Source of the DNA: SIG480 sp045586595
GTDB lineage: Bacteria; Bacillota; Clostridia; Oscillospirales; JAAYXM01
Reading direction: 5' to 3'
NCBI GenBank assembly: GCA_045586595.1
Contig: JAZNAQ010000027.1
Span: 1 to 29,045 of the forward strand
Length of the DNA stretch: 29,045 bases
Shown: one piece after another, positions 1-8,126 of the stretch
Layout: every line of letters starts with the position of its first letter
How positions within the stretch are numbered: position 1 is the stretch's first letter
Translations under genes and position numbers: made by a program
Notes under the pieces: generated by a model
Database searches by the model: none
Told to the model about the DNA's origin: nothing
The model's input: the letters and a program-made list of their open reading frames with translations, nothing else

Positions 1-214
1 TAAAAACACAAAAGCAATAAAGGAATACATCTCAAATCAATTAAAACACGACAAGGAAAGTGATCAAATAAGTTTGTACGACCCGCGGGACCCATTTATG
101 GGTAATAAGTAACAGTTGCGTGGCTGGCAGGCCAACCTAAATCGCACTTGTGCGTCGCCAGTAACAGTTAGGGCTATGCCCGAAAATGAAATACCCCCCG
201 TTACACGGGGGGAT
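1..214 (+). mobile_element. Right end of an IS200/IS605-family element (left part outside window)
   Basis: This stretch holds the 3' end of a TnpA gene followed by about 100 bp of non-coding right end. The right end contains a perfect 8-bp GC-rich hairpin with a 3-nt loop (CCCCCCGT at 194-201, ACGGGGGG at 205-212), plus smaller dyads at 142-153 and 171-180. IS200/IS605 elements have subterminal hairpins instead of terminal inverted repeats, and TnpA recognises these as single-stranded DNA. The hairpin has the same build (8-bp stem, 3-nt loop, C-run on the 5' side) as the left-end hairpin of the second element near 28.4 kb. The exact cleavage point cannot be fixed; 214 is the end of the hairpin region. 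Confidence 0.75.
2..112 (+). CDS. tnpA: IS200-like transposase TnpA, C-terminal fragment (cut by window edge)
   Basis: The last 36 codons of a Y1 (HUH) transposase are readable from position 2 to the TAA at 110-112. The visible part includes KEYISNQ, which corresponds to the helix carrying the catalytic tyrosine and, four residues later, the metal-binding glutamine. It also has a DQIS motif and a DPF ending. The second TnpA at the other end of the window has the matching EYIRNQ, DQIS and DPF positions but clearly differs in between, so the two are relatives and not copies. The N-terminal HUH motif lies outside the window. Family assignment rests on this alignment. Confidence 0.8.
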   Translation, partial: KNTKAIKEYISNQLKHDKESDQISLYDPRDPFMGNK

Positions 215-231
215 CATTATTTGCACTACCT

Positions 232-1890
232 TTATACTTCCATTATTATCGGAAGGATCATAGGTGTTCGTTTTGTCTTTTGGTATAGATAGTCGGACAT
301 TCTGTTTTTTAAATTATTCTTTATTGTTGCCCAGTCGGTGCGTTTGCCATTCATGGATGCGATAAGCGTTTCGGTTGCAAAGATTTTAAGATCGTCTATC
401 AAGTCTTCCGCTTCTTTGACGTATACAAATCCGCGTGTGACAATGTCCGGTCCCGCAAGAATTTGGCCTGTTTCACTGCTCAATGTGACAACAACAGTTA
501 TGATTCCATCTTCTGCAAGATGCTTTCTGTCACGCAGTACGACAGTTCCGACATCGCCGACACCCGTTCCGTCGACAAGGACTTTTCCTGAAGGAACTGT
601 GGCACCGAGCTTTGCACCCTTCTCGGTAAACTCAACAACACGGCCGATGTCGCATACAAATACGTTTTTTGGCTTTACACCCATTTTGACAGCAAGTGCT
701 TCGTGAGCTTTTAGATGGCGATGCTCACCGTGTATGGGTATAACATACTTGGGTTTTGTAAGCGCAAGCATGAGTTTAATCTCTTCCTGACATGCGTGAC
801 CCGAAACATGAACATCTGCGAGCTTTTCGTATATTACTTCTGCGCCCTTGCGGTAGAGCTCGTTTATTACATTGCTTATAGCTTTTTCGTTGCCGGGTAT
901 CGGGCTTGCCGAGATTATAACGCGGTCATTGGGCATAATCTCGATTTTTTTGTGAGCAGAGAACGCTATGCGGTAAAGGCCTGACATAGCTTCGCCTTGG
1001 CTGCCCGTCGTTATAATACATATTTTGTTTTTTGGGTGTTTGTTTATTGTGTTAAGGTCAACAAGCACGTTGTTGGGAATATCAAGATAACCGAGGTTTT
1101 TTGCAACCTCCATTATATTTTCCATGCTTCTGCCGTTTATTGCAACCTTTCTGCCATATCTAACAGCAGCGTGGATTATTTGCTGTACACGATGTACGTT
1201 TGATGCAAATGTTGTAACAATGATGCGCTGGTTGCAGTCTTTAAAAAGCGACTCGAACGTGTCACCAACGGTAGACTCCGAAAGAGTATATCCGGGGCGT
1301 TCAATATTTGTTGACTCACCAAGAAGCGCAAGCACGCCTTCGCGGCCAAGTTCACCAAGCCTTGCAATATCCATCATTTCGCCCTGGATAGGAGTTACAT
1401 CAAGCTTGTAGTCGCCTGTGTGAACAACAGTACCGAGCGGCGTTTTTATGGCAAGGGCAACTGCGTCTGCTATTGAGTGGTTTACGTTAATCATCTCAAC
1501 CTCAAAGCTTCCGATTTTTATTCGGTCACCTGGAGAGGCTATTTTAATTTTTGTTTTTGAAAGTAGATTGTGCTCTTCAAGCTTTTTGTTTATAACGCCT
1601 GCTGTAAGTTTTGTGGCATAAATCGGGGCATTTATCTCTTTCAGAACATACGGCAGGGCGCCGATATGGTCTTCGTGTCCATGTGTTATAACTATTGCGC
1701 GTATTCTGTTTTTATGCTTTTTGAGGTATGTGATGTCGGGAATAACAAGGTCAATGCCAAGCATATCGTCATCAGGGAATGCAACTCCGCAATCAACAAT
1801 TATTATTTCGCCCGCATATTCGTAAACATACATGTTTTTTCCGATTTCGTTTAGTCCGCCGAGTGCGAATACTTTTAGTTTTTGTGCCAT
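232..1890 (-). CDS. rnj: Ribonuclease J
   Basis: This encodes a 552-residue metallo-beta-lactamase/beta-CASP ribonuclease, the usual length for RNase J. These enzymes have 5'-3' exonuclease and endonuclease activity and take part in mRNA decay and rRNA maturation in Firmicutes. The zinc-binding HGHEDH motif is at residues 70-75, preceded by the GGLNEIGKN N-terminal signature. The beta-CASP features TGSQGEAMSGL and IPIHGEHRHL follow. I chose the ATG at 1890 because it has AGGAGAAG upstream and gives the standard MAQKLKVFALGG start; the longer open frame to 1995 adds a hydrophobic stretch with no family match. The gene is convergent with the IS fragment, whose hairpin lies 20 bp past the stop. 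Only one RNase J paralogue is visible, so J1 versus J2 cannot be decided. Confidence 0.95.
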   Translation of the reverse strand: MAQKLKVFALGGLNEIGKNMYVYEYAGEIIIVDCGVAFPDDDMLGIDLVIPDITYLKKHKNRIRAIVITHGHEDHIGALPYVLKEINAPIYATKLTAGVINKKLEEHNLLSKTKIKIASPGDRIKIGSFEVEMINVNHSIADAVALAIKTPLGTVVHTGDYKLDVTPIQGEMMDIARLGELGREGVLALLGESTNIERPGYTLSESTVGDTFESLFKDCNQRIIVTTFASNVHRVQQIIHAAVRYGRKVAINGRSMENIMEVAKNLGYLDIPNNVLVDLNTINKHPKNKICIITTGSQGEAMSGLYRIAFSAHKKIEIMPNDRVIISASPIPGNEKAISNVINELYRKGAEVIYEKLADVHVSGHACQEEIKLMLALTKPKYVIPIHGEHRHLKAHEALAVKMGVKPKNVFVCDIGRVVEFTEKGAKLGATVPSGKVLVDGTGVGDVGTVVLRDRKHLAEDGIITVVVTLSSETGQILAGPDIVTRGFVYVKEAEDLIDDLKIFATETLIASMNGKRTDWATIKNNLKNRMSDYLYQKTKRTPMILPIIMEV

Positions 1891-2211
1891 TAATCTATCA
1901 CTTCTCCTATCTAAAATAAAATTTAATTCAGTATAAAACGAAACTGCTATGTATATAAGAACGGAAAATGCATGCAAAAAGAACGCGCTTTCCACCCAAA
2001 GGGTGACCGCTCAGTATGCCCGGAAGCAACCGCAAATCGACATACCCGACTATGCCGATGAAAGGTAGTGCCGAAACAAATCAAAGACTGAAAACGCACA
2101 ATCCGTTCTTAAATTGTTATATAGTAATTCCGAAAAAACTTACAAAATCAAAAAGGTCTGATGACATTGTTTTTTATAATAATAACATAAATTGGTAAAT
2201 TTGTCCAGTGG
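1891..2211. other. Intergenic region between the phosphohexomutase-like gene and rnj
   Basis: These 321 bp hold no convincing gene; the short frames within it have no ribosome binding site or recognisable sequence. It should contain the minus-strand promoter for rnj. Two weak candidates are TTGTAA (2140-2145) with TATATA (2118-2123, spacer 16), giving a leader of about 220 nt, and an AT-rich TTATAT/TATACT pair near 1930-1960. A small dyad CACCC-AAA-GGGTG lies near 1994-2006. No clear terminator for the upstream gene was found. Confidence 0.4.
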
Positions 2212-3450
2212 TTATTTTGGTTGGTTTGTGTCGATGAGTCGTGTGCGTTCAATAAATAAATTGCATAGCTCTGACGCTATTTCTTCGCTCATGCCTTCAC
2301 CGGTTATTCTGAGTGAATTTCGAGAACGGGCAGGAGAAATGTTTACCCATCCGCCGTCGGCACATACACGAAGCTCTCCTGTGTCTTCTTTGTGCAATCC
2401 ATCACTTAAGTCTGCAAGGCGTGAGAGAATTTTTCTTCTGTCGCTGTTTACGGTTATTTCTCGCGAAATGAGAGTAAAGGAGGGCAGACGACTGCTGAGT
2501 TCACAGACTGTCTTTCCGAATTTAAACAGATATGTGCAAAGAAACACCGCGCTTGACACTGCATCTGTCAATACTCCTTGTGTGAGAAATGTTTCGCGTG
2601 CTCCGTGGTCACGACCTATTCGAACAATGCGTCCGTCAAACTCTGACGCAAGCTGTTCGACTACGCTTGGTGCTGTTGCAGAAACTGCGAGCTCGCGCTC
2701 ACCTGATAGAAAGTATATGAGGGCGAGGAGCGCATCAACATGTCCGTCATCATGCCAGCGTGCTTCTTCGTCACGGATGCGAAGTCTGGTTCCGTCGCTT
2801 GAAACGGCTAGCGTCAGTATATCCGGACTCTGTTGAACAATATTGCAGCCTGACAGCGAAAGCGCGTGTTTTAAAGCTTCGGCTGATATGCTTTTTCCAT
2901 CAACAGCTACAGAGAAACCTTCAAGGCTCCCTCTTTTTGCTGCTGACAGTGCGAAAGCGTCTTTTGTCTCTGTAATGCTTTTGGGCATTACAATATCAGC
3001 CATTCCTGCGCGAGGTATATCTCCGCGGCTTGCTATATACTCAATCTGCCGTTGGAATGTACGTTCAATAGGTAAGCCGAATTTGTCAATCATCCTTATT
3101 CTGAGCTTTCCACCGTCGTTTTCAATAAATACGGTGAGGTTAAACAGATAGCTGCGCGCAATGTATGACGCAACCGCAAAGAACCCTGCATCAATTTCGG
3201 TCACCTGTGCGCCGCAACTTCCGGCTCCTGATATGAATGCATTTGCGAGGAGCTTGCAAATGCTGCATTCAGAATACCCGACTGCGATACGCGTTGCACA
3301 GCACGCAGCAGAGAAGCCAAGCTTCATGACGAGCTCGGGTGTGATTTCTGAGACACCGCCGCCTATTGCGTCGAGTTCATTGAAAAGTGATGGATATGAA
3401 ATTCCATCGGGCAGTATGTCAGGATTAACGTGAAAAATATCAGACCTCAT
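2212..3450 (-). CDS. Phosphohexomutase-like protein lacking catalytic motifs
   Basis: This encodes a 412-residue protein that follows the fold order of the alpha-D-phosphohexomutase family (PGM/PMM/GlmM, usually about 450 residues). Domain 1 is seen as ITPELVMKLGFSAA then a VGYS step where active enzymes have VGRDTR. Domain 2 runs through a FGLPIERTFQRQIE segment. Domain 3 has an ILTLAVSSDGTRLRIRDEE segment, and domain 4 ends with SLRITGEG. All three active-site signatures are altered: the phosphoserine loop (TASHNP) is missing near residues 106-118, the metal loop DGDADR reads SSDGTR (217-222), and the phosphate-binding RPSGTEP reads SPARSRNS (372-379). The frame is intact, so it looks like a maintained pseudo-enzyme and not a decayed gene. 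The start is ATG at 3450 with AAGGAGG upstream. Function unknown. Confidence 0.6.
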   Translation of the reverse strand: MRSDIFHVNPDILPDGISYPSLFNELDAIGGGVSEITPELVMKLGFSAACCATRIAVGYSECSICKLLANAFISGAGSCGAQVTEIDAGFFAVASYIARSYLFNLTVFIENDGGKLRIRMIDKFGLPIERTFQRQIEYIASRGDIPRAGMADIVMPKSITETKDAFALSAAKRGSLEGFSVAVDGKSISAEALKHALSLSGCNIVQQSPDILTLAVSSDGTRLRIRDEEARWHDDGHVDALLALIYFLSGERELAVSATAPSVVEQLASEFDGRIVRIGRDHGARETFLTQGVLTDAVSSAVFLCTYLFKFGKTVCELSSRLPSFTLISREITVNSDRRKILSRLADLSDGLHKEDTGELRVCADGGWVNISPARSRNSLRITGEGMSEEIASELCNLFIERTRLIDTNQPK

Positions 3451-3549
3451 AACAGATTCCTCCTTTGTATGTAAAAGATTATGTACTAAAATTAACTATG
3501 TTAAACAAAATATATAAAAAATGCATTTGTATTTTTTGTGGACAGAGCA

Positions 3550-3578
3550 TTGAAGTGTGTCGAAAATTATGTTATGAT
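3550..3578 (+). promoter_or_regulatory. Sigma-A-type promoter of the Na/Pi cotransporter gene
   Basis: TTGAAG (3550-3555), a 17-nt spacer and TATGAT (3573-3578) with an upstream TG (extended -10). The -10 sits inside an 11-bp palindrome GTTAT-G-ATAAC (3571-3581), which could be an operator. The transcript would have about 75 nt of leader. Confidence 0.55.
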
Positions 3579-3658
3579 AACAAAGAAGTAGTTTGACGAT
3601 TTAGAAGTAACATTTCGCAGGGCTAAGTTGTGTTGCCCGGTTGGAAAGGAGAATTTTT

Positions 3659-5416
3659 TTGGGTATCAATGTTTTTACTTTTTTCGAGCTTTTGGGCGGC
3701 GTTGCTCTGTTTCTGTATGGCATGAAGGTTATGGGCTCAGGGCTTGAACGCGTTTCGGGCAGTAAGCTTGAGGGAATACTTGAGCGCCTGTCCGATAAAA
3801 CGATAAAAGGTGTTTTGCTAGGTGCTGTTGTAACTGCGATAATTCAATCCTCTGCCGCAACCACAGTCATGGTGGTGGGTTTTGTAAACTCGGGCATAAT
3901 GAAGCTTGCTCAGGCTATAGGTATTATAATGGGTGCAAATATCGGCACCACGGCCACCGCCTGGATTTTAAGCCTTACAGGCATTCAGGGCGACAGCTTC
4001 TTTGTTCAGCTGTTGAAACCATCTAATTTCGCACCGTTATTTGCTTTTGTCGGTATAGCAATGATTATGCTGTCAAAACGCAGTAAAAAACGCGACATCG
4101 GCTCTATACTTGTCGGCTTTGGAATACTCATGGTCGGAATGAATACAATGATAGATGCGATGAAGCCTATCACAAGCCTCAAGGGGTTTGAGGATTTTCT
4201 GCTTATGTTTACAAACCCGTTCCTCGGTATGTTGATAGGGTTTCTTCTCACCACACTTTTGCAGAGCTCGTCTGCTTCAATAGGTATTATGCAGGCTATG
4301 GCTGTTGCGGGCAATGTTACATACGGCTTTGCTATACCTATGATTCTCGGCCAGAATATAGGCTCATGTACCACAACGCTTATATCTTGCATTGGAGCAA
4401 AGAAAAATGCGAGACGTGCAGCGCTTGTGCATTTGTATTTTAATATCATTGGCGTTATTATAGTTTTTGTTCTTTTCTACGGTCTTGACCTTATATTCAA
4501 GTTCCAGTTTAAAACACAGGCAATGAGTGTTGTTGATATAGCAATTCTTCACTCAGCATTTAATGTTTTTTCCACATTTATCTTATTACCGTTCTCAAAA
4601 CAGCTCGGGCACCTCGCTACAATTTCAGTACCTGACGATGCTGCCGAGGATGCTACAAACTTCCTTGACGAGCGTCTTCTTAATACACCGAGCTTTGCAA
4701 TAGAGAGATGTAAGAGTATAGCCGGTGAGATGGCAACTCTTGCAAAAGACACGTTCTGTGCATCTGTTGAACTGATGTGGAATTATTCCGAAAAGCGCGC
4801 ACAGGAGATTGAAGAGGCAGAGAGCAAAATTGATACCTATGAGGATAAGCTCGGCACATATCTTGTAAAGTTGTCAGGGCTTGGAATATCTGAGGATGAG
4901 AGCCGAGAGATTTCAAGGTTGTTATACACAATAGGAGATTTTGAGAGAATAGGCGACCATGCTGTGAATCTGCTGAAGGCGGCTCGAGAAATGGATGAAA
5001 AGGGTCTCTCTTTCTCCGAAGAGGCAAAAGCCGATATTAATATTCTTGCTCATGCAGTTGAGGAAATTCTCGATATATCTATTCGTGCTTATCAAAATGA
5101 CGACGAAGCTCTCGCATCGCACGTCGAGCCGTTTGAACAGGTTATTGACAAGCTTGGTGGCGAGATAAAAGCAAGGCATATTAACCGCCTTAAGGATGGC
5201 AACTGTACAATAGAGCTTGGGTTTATACTTTCAGATGTTCTTAATAACTGTGAGAGGGTATCAGACCATTGCTCAAATATTGCCGTATGTATAATACAGA
5301 TCCACAAGGATGCGCTTGATACTCACGGCTACCTGAATGAAGTTAAAAAGACAATGGACTCAGACTTCATGCAGGATTTCAACAAATATAAAGAAAAATA
5401 TGTTTTGCCTAAATAA
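3659..5416 (+). CDS. Na/Pi cotransporter family protein with PhoU-like C-terminus
   Basis: This encodes a 585-residue membrane protein of the NptA/YjbB Na+-coupled phosphate transporter family. The transport domain shows the inverted repeat of this family: QSSAATT at 63-69 with GANIGTT at 92-98, and LQSSSAS at 201-207 with GQNIGSCTT at 231-239. Hydrophobic helices run to about residue 330, and the rest (about 355-575) is a charged helical PhoU-like domain with the internal DFERIGDHA and NCERVSDHC repeats. I chose TTG at 3659 because AAAGGAGA ends 6 nt before it; an earlier in-frame TTG at 3641 would lie upstream of that site. It probably moves phosphate across the cytoplasmic membrane, with the PhoU-like tail as a regulator. 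It is a single-gene unit with its own promoter and terminator. Confidence 0.88.
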   Translation: MGINVFTFFELLGGVALFLYGMKVMGSGLERVSGSKLEGILERLSDKTIKGVLLGAVVTAIIQSSAATTVMVVGFVNSGIMKLAQAIGIIMGANIGTTATAWILSLTGIQGDSFFVQLLKPSNFAPLFAFVGIAMIMLSKRSKKRDIGSILVGFGILMVGMNTMIDAMKPITSLKGFEDFLLMFTNPFLGMLIGFLLTTLLQSSSASIGIMQAMAVAGNVTYGFAIPMILGQNIGSCTTTLISCIGAKKNARRAALVHLYFNIIGVIIVFVLFYGLDLIFKFQFKTQAMSVVDIAILHSAFNVFSTFILLPFSKQLGHLATISVPDDAAEDATNFLDERLLNTPSFAIERCKSIAGEMATLAKDTFCASVELMWNYSEKRAQEIEEAESKIDTYEDKLGTYLVKLSGLGISEDESREISRLLYTIGDFERIGDHAVNLLKAAREMDEKGLSFSEEAKADINILAHAVEEILDISIRAYQNDDEALASHVEPFEQVIDKLGGEIKARHINRLKDGNCTIELGFILSDVLNNCERVSDHCSNIAVCIIQIHKDALDTHGYLNEVKKTMDSDFMQDFNKYKEKYVLPK

Positions 5417-5420
5417 TAGA

Positions 5421-5460
5421 AACACAGCCGAAGGAATCGTTTCCTCGGCTGTGTTTTTTT
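5421..5460 (+). terminator. Rho-independent terminator of the Na/Pi cotransporter gene
   Basis: An 11-bp stem AACACAGCCGA/TCGGCTGTGTT with inner GG/CC pairs is followed by a run of seven T. It starts 4 nt after the stop codon. The convergent minus-strand gene ends at 5459, inside the T-run. Confidence 0.9.
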
Positions 5461-5776
5461 ATCTGTTAATGCTCGGAACACTTGTGCTGTTGTATATTGT
5501 TATGAATTTTAAGGAATACAAATCACAAACTATATAACGCTCGAGGTTTGGCTGATAAAGAGTAAGGAAGTTCGTGCCCACCTTTGCAAGAATACCGTCG
5601 CGTGTTTCGATAATTTGTGTTCCGATGAGGAAGTCACAGCTTACATAATAACCTATCGAGGTTTGAAGCTGTTCCGCAAGCATCATTGCCTGTGATTGTG
5701 CAATGCCGCTAAGTTCGTCAAAGTCATTGGATGGAGGAACCTGAGAGAAATTCAGTCTGCCGTTTAGTGAATCCAT
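5459..5776 (-). CDS. GerQ-like small protein encoded with CwlJ
   Basis: This encodes 105 residues, with ATG at 5776 and AAGGAG 8 nt upstream. Residues about 30-95 follow the pattern of the spore-coat protein GerQ core: an amphipathic AEQLQTSIGYYVSCDF, a strand with GTQIIETRDGILAKVG, then NFLTLYQPNLERYIVCDLYSLKFITIY. GerQ needs to be near CwlJ in the Bacillus spore coat, where it is required for CwlJ placement and is crosslinked by transglutaminase. Here the gene starts 24 bp after cwlJ and is surely co-transcribed, which supports the assignment. It lacks the long Gln-rich N-terminus of Bacillus GerQ, so crosslinking may differ. Similarity is by eye; a distant relative with another role is possible. 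Confidence 0.55.
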   Translation of the reverse strand: MDSLNGRLNFSQVPPSNDFDELSGIAQSQAMMLAEQLQTSIGYYVSCDFLIGTQIIETRDGILAKVGTNFLTLYQPNLERYIVCDLYSLKFITIYNSTSVPSINR

Positions 5777-5800
5777 AAAACCACTCCTTGAAAAAAGTTG

Positions 5801-6241
5801 TTAGGTATCAGCGTACAGCTCTGTCGGGTTATAAAAGCAGTGTTCTCTGATTCTTACGGTAAAAACACCTACTTCGCTCGGGAAATACTGTCTGCATTCG
5901 GGTGAAAAAGGGTTAAAGAACCAGAGCGCCGTACCAAGTGGTGAAAGACGGTTTCCGGCTATTGCCCAGTCTGCAATGTCGTAATGAATCTGCTCGGGAC
6001 GCATGTTATATATGTTCTGTGGATTATAACGGTTGTTATAGTAGTCGGTAGCACACTCAAATTGCCCCGGTTGAAGTATGATGTTCCGGATGTTTTGCTC
6101 ACCTACGCGTGCATATTCGCCGTTAGGCGCATACACCCGGTTCATAACAACGCTTGCAACCGCCTGCATGCCGGTATCACCCTCACCGCCGGCTTCACAC
6201 TGTATAAGCCGGGCGAGCAGTTCTCTGTCAGAAAACGACAA
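5801..6241 (-). CDS. cwlJ: CwlJ-type spore cortex-lytic cell wall hydrolase
   Basis: This encodes 146 residues, about the length of Bacillus CwlJ (142), of the SleB/CwlJ hydrolase_2 family. The N-terminal LLARLIQCEAGGEGDTGM carries the conserved catalytic glutamate (E16). VVMNRV, a QFECAT segment, ALWFFNP and the terminal HCFYNPT match CwlJ closely. There is no signal peptide, as for CwlJ, which is made in the mother cell and deposited at the coat, and unlike secreted SleB. The start is TTG at 6241; AGGGGGTG ends 5 nt before it. A sigma-E-like -10 lies just upstream. The product degrades muramic-lactam cortex peptidoglycan at germination. The downstream gene is GerQ-like. Confidence 0.88.
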   Translation of the reverse strand: MSFSDRELLARLIQCEAGGEGDTGMQAVASVVMNRVYAPNGEYARVGEQNIRNIILQPGQFECATDYYNNRYNPQNIYNMRPEQIHYDIADWAIAGNRLSPLGTALWFFNPFSPECRQYFPSEVGVFTVRIREHCFYNPTELYADT

Positions 6242-6262
6242 TACATCACCCCCTTACAAGGT

Positions 6263-6270
6263 ATTGTATG
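6263..6270 (-). promoter_or_regulatory. Possible sigma-E -10 element for cwlJ-gerQ
   Basis: Read on the minus strand the sequence is CATACAAT, a full match to the mother-cell sigma-E -10 consensus CATACANT. It would start transcription about 15 nt before the TTG start, leaving just room for the ribosome binding site. The -35 at 14 nt spacing (GCAAAAA) is only a partial match, so this is tentative. Confidence 0.4.
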
Positions 6271-6360
6271 TGATAATACTAGCTTTTTTGCAGAAAGGCA
6301 AGTACAAAAACAATCAACTTTGATGAGTGAAATTGTAAATATATTTTTTATTATTACCTA

Positions 6361-6390
6361 TTGAGTATTGCACACAATTTGTGGTAAAAT
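6361..6390 (+). promoter_or_regulatory. Promoter for glnS-gltX
   Basis: TTGAGT (6361-6366), an 18-nt spacer and TAAAAT (6385-6390) with TGG directly before it (extended -10). A short dyad CACAA-T-TTGTG lies in the spacer. The ribosome binding site GGAGG is at 6419-6423. Confidence 0.5.
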
Positions 6391-6435
6391 ATAACATAGC
6401 AAATAATGAGATGTTTTCGGAGGTAGTTTGACAGA

Positions 6436-8109
6436 ATGGACGTAAACACAAACCCGACAAATTTTATCCACGAGGCGATAAATGAAGATATTGCAGAAAA
6501 GGGGATAAAAAAAATACACACGCGTTTTCCGCCGGAGCCTAACGGCTATTTGCATATAGGAAGTGCAAAGGCTATATGGATAAGCGCGGGTGTTGCCCAG
6601 AAATATAACGGACTTTTTAACCTTCGCTACGATGATACAAACCCGGTACGAGAAGATGATGAGTATGTCCGTTCAATCGAGGAGGACTTGCGCTGGCTTG
6701 GTGCTGAGCCGAATGGTGGCATTTTCTACGGCTCCGATTATTTTGACAAATGCTACGAGTTTGCGACAGAGCTCATAAAACGCGGCAAGGCATATGTCTG
6801 TGATTTGAGCGCAGACGAGATGCGTGAATATCGCGGCACACTTACCGATCCGGGGAAGAATAGCCCGTATCGTGACCGCTCAGTAGAAGAAAATCTTGAC
6901 CTTTTCAAGCGCATGAAAAACGGGGAGTTTCCGGATGGCAGCCATACGCTTCGCGCAAAGATTGATATGGCATCTCCGAATATGAATATGCGTGACCCTG
7001 CGATATATCGAATTCTTCATACCCACCATCATCGACAGGGCGATAAGTGGTGTATATATCCGCTTTATGACTTTGCGCATCCGATTCAGGACGCGCTTGA
7101 GGGTATAACTCATTCGCTGTGCTCTATTGAGTTTGAAAACCACCGCCCGCTTTATGATTGGGTTGTGCGTGAAATAGGTTTTGAAAACCCACCGCGACAG
7201 ATTGAGTTTTCGCGACTTAATGTTACAAACACGGTTATGTCAAAACGCTATCTGCGCCAGCTCGTAGAAGAGAAACACGTTGACGGGTGGGACGACCCGC
7301 GCATGCCGACACTTTCGGGTCTGCGTCGCCGTGGCTACACGCCGAGGTCAATCCGCAACTTCTGCGAAAGAATAGGTGTTTCAAAGGCTTATAATACAGT
7401 AGATTATGGTTTTCTTGAGCATTGCATCCGCGAAGACTTAAACGAGAATGCTACGCGAATGATGGTAGTGCTCCGACCGATTAAGCTTGTTATTGACAAC
7501 TACCCTGAGGATAAGATTGAAACCTTTGACGCTCAGAATAACCCCATGGACGAGAATAGCGGAACACATAAGGTTACATTCTCGCGTGAGCTGTATATAG
7601 AGCGGGAGGACTTCCTCGCTGAGCCTGTAAAGGGCTATTTCAGAATGTTCCCGGGAAACGAAGTACGCTTAAAATATGCATATTATGTAACATGCAAGAG
7701 CTTTGAAACGGATGATGCCGGCAATGTAACGGTTATACACGCTGAGTATGACCCGGCTTCTCGCGGCGGCGACACACCCGATAAACGTAAGGTAAAGGGC
7801 ACAATACACTGGGTGTCTGCGCATGATGCAGTTGATGCTGAGGTTAGGCTGTATGATAATCTGTTTAATGCAGAGAACCCGGGCGAGTTTCCCGAGGGCG
7901 GCTCGTTTACAGATAATATAAACCCCGAATCTCTTGAAATTCTTGCCGGCGCCAAGTGTGAGTCTGCAATAAATGACGGCTTGGGTGACGGGCATTATCA
8001 GTTCCTCCGAAACGGATATTTCTGCATAGACACAAAGCTTTCAACTGTAGAGAAGCCGGTGTTTAACAGAACCGTATCTCTTAAGGATTCGTGGGCAAAG
8101 AAAAAGTAA
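6436..8109 (+). CDS. glnS: Glutaminyl-tRNA synthetase
   Basis: This encodes 557 residues, the normal size for GlnRS. The class I HIGH motif reads HIGS (40-43) within PPEPNGYLHIGSAKA, and the KMSKS motif reads VMSKR (267-271). The GlnRS-specific bipartite C-terminal beta-barrel follows (EFPEGGSFTDNINPES and the closing NRTVSLKDSWAK). It charges tRNA-Gln with glutamine directly. Many Firmicutes lack GlnRS and use GatCAB amidation, so its presence here matters for tRNA-Gln supply. The start ATG at 6436 has GGAGG 12 nt upstream. gltX follows 17 nt after the stop, in the same unit. Confidence 0.96.
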   Translation: MDVNTNPTNFIHEAINEDIAEKGIKKIHTRFPPEPNGYLHIGSAKAIWISAGVAQKYNGLFNLRYDDTNPVREDDEYVRSIEEDLRWLGAEPNGGIFYGSDYFDKCYEFATELIKRGKAYVCDLSADEMREYRGTLTDPGKNSPYRDRSVEENLDLFKRMKNGEFPDGSHTLRAKIDMASPNMNMRDPAIYRILHTHHHRQGDKWCIYPLYDFAHPIQDALEGITHSLCSIEFENHRPLYDWVVREIGFENPPRQIEFSRLNVTNTVMSKRYLRQLVEEKHVDGWDDPRMPTLSGLRRRGYTPRSIRNFCERIGVSKAYNTVDYGFLEHCIREDLNENATRMMVVLRPIKLVIDNYPEDKIETFDAQNNPMDENSGTHKVTFSRELYIEREDFLAEPVKGYFRMFPGNEVRLKYAYYVTCKSFETDDAGNVTVIHAEYDPASRGGDTPDKRKVKGTIHWVSAHDAVDAEVRLYDNLFNAENPGEFPEGGSFTDNINPESLEILAGAKCESAINDGLGDGHYQFLRNGYFCIDTKLSTVEKPVFNRTVSLKDSWAKKK

Positions 8110-8126
8110 AACAGAGGTAATTTTGA

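Noticed and set aside
1891..1995. Longer RNase J start with a hydrophobic N-terminal extension
   Set aside because: The ATG at 1890 has a proper ribosome binding site and gives the family's standard N-terminus; the extension lies in AT-rich non-coding sequence.
2016..2198. 60-codon plus-strand frame in the rnj upstream gap
   Set aside because: No ribosome binding site before its ATG and no recognisable sequence; more likely chance in a promoter region.
2192..2836. 214-codon plus-strand open frame
   Set aside because: It lies antisense to the phosphohexomutase-like gene, has no ribosome binding site and reads as low-complexity Ser/Arg-rich sequence typical of a shadow frame.
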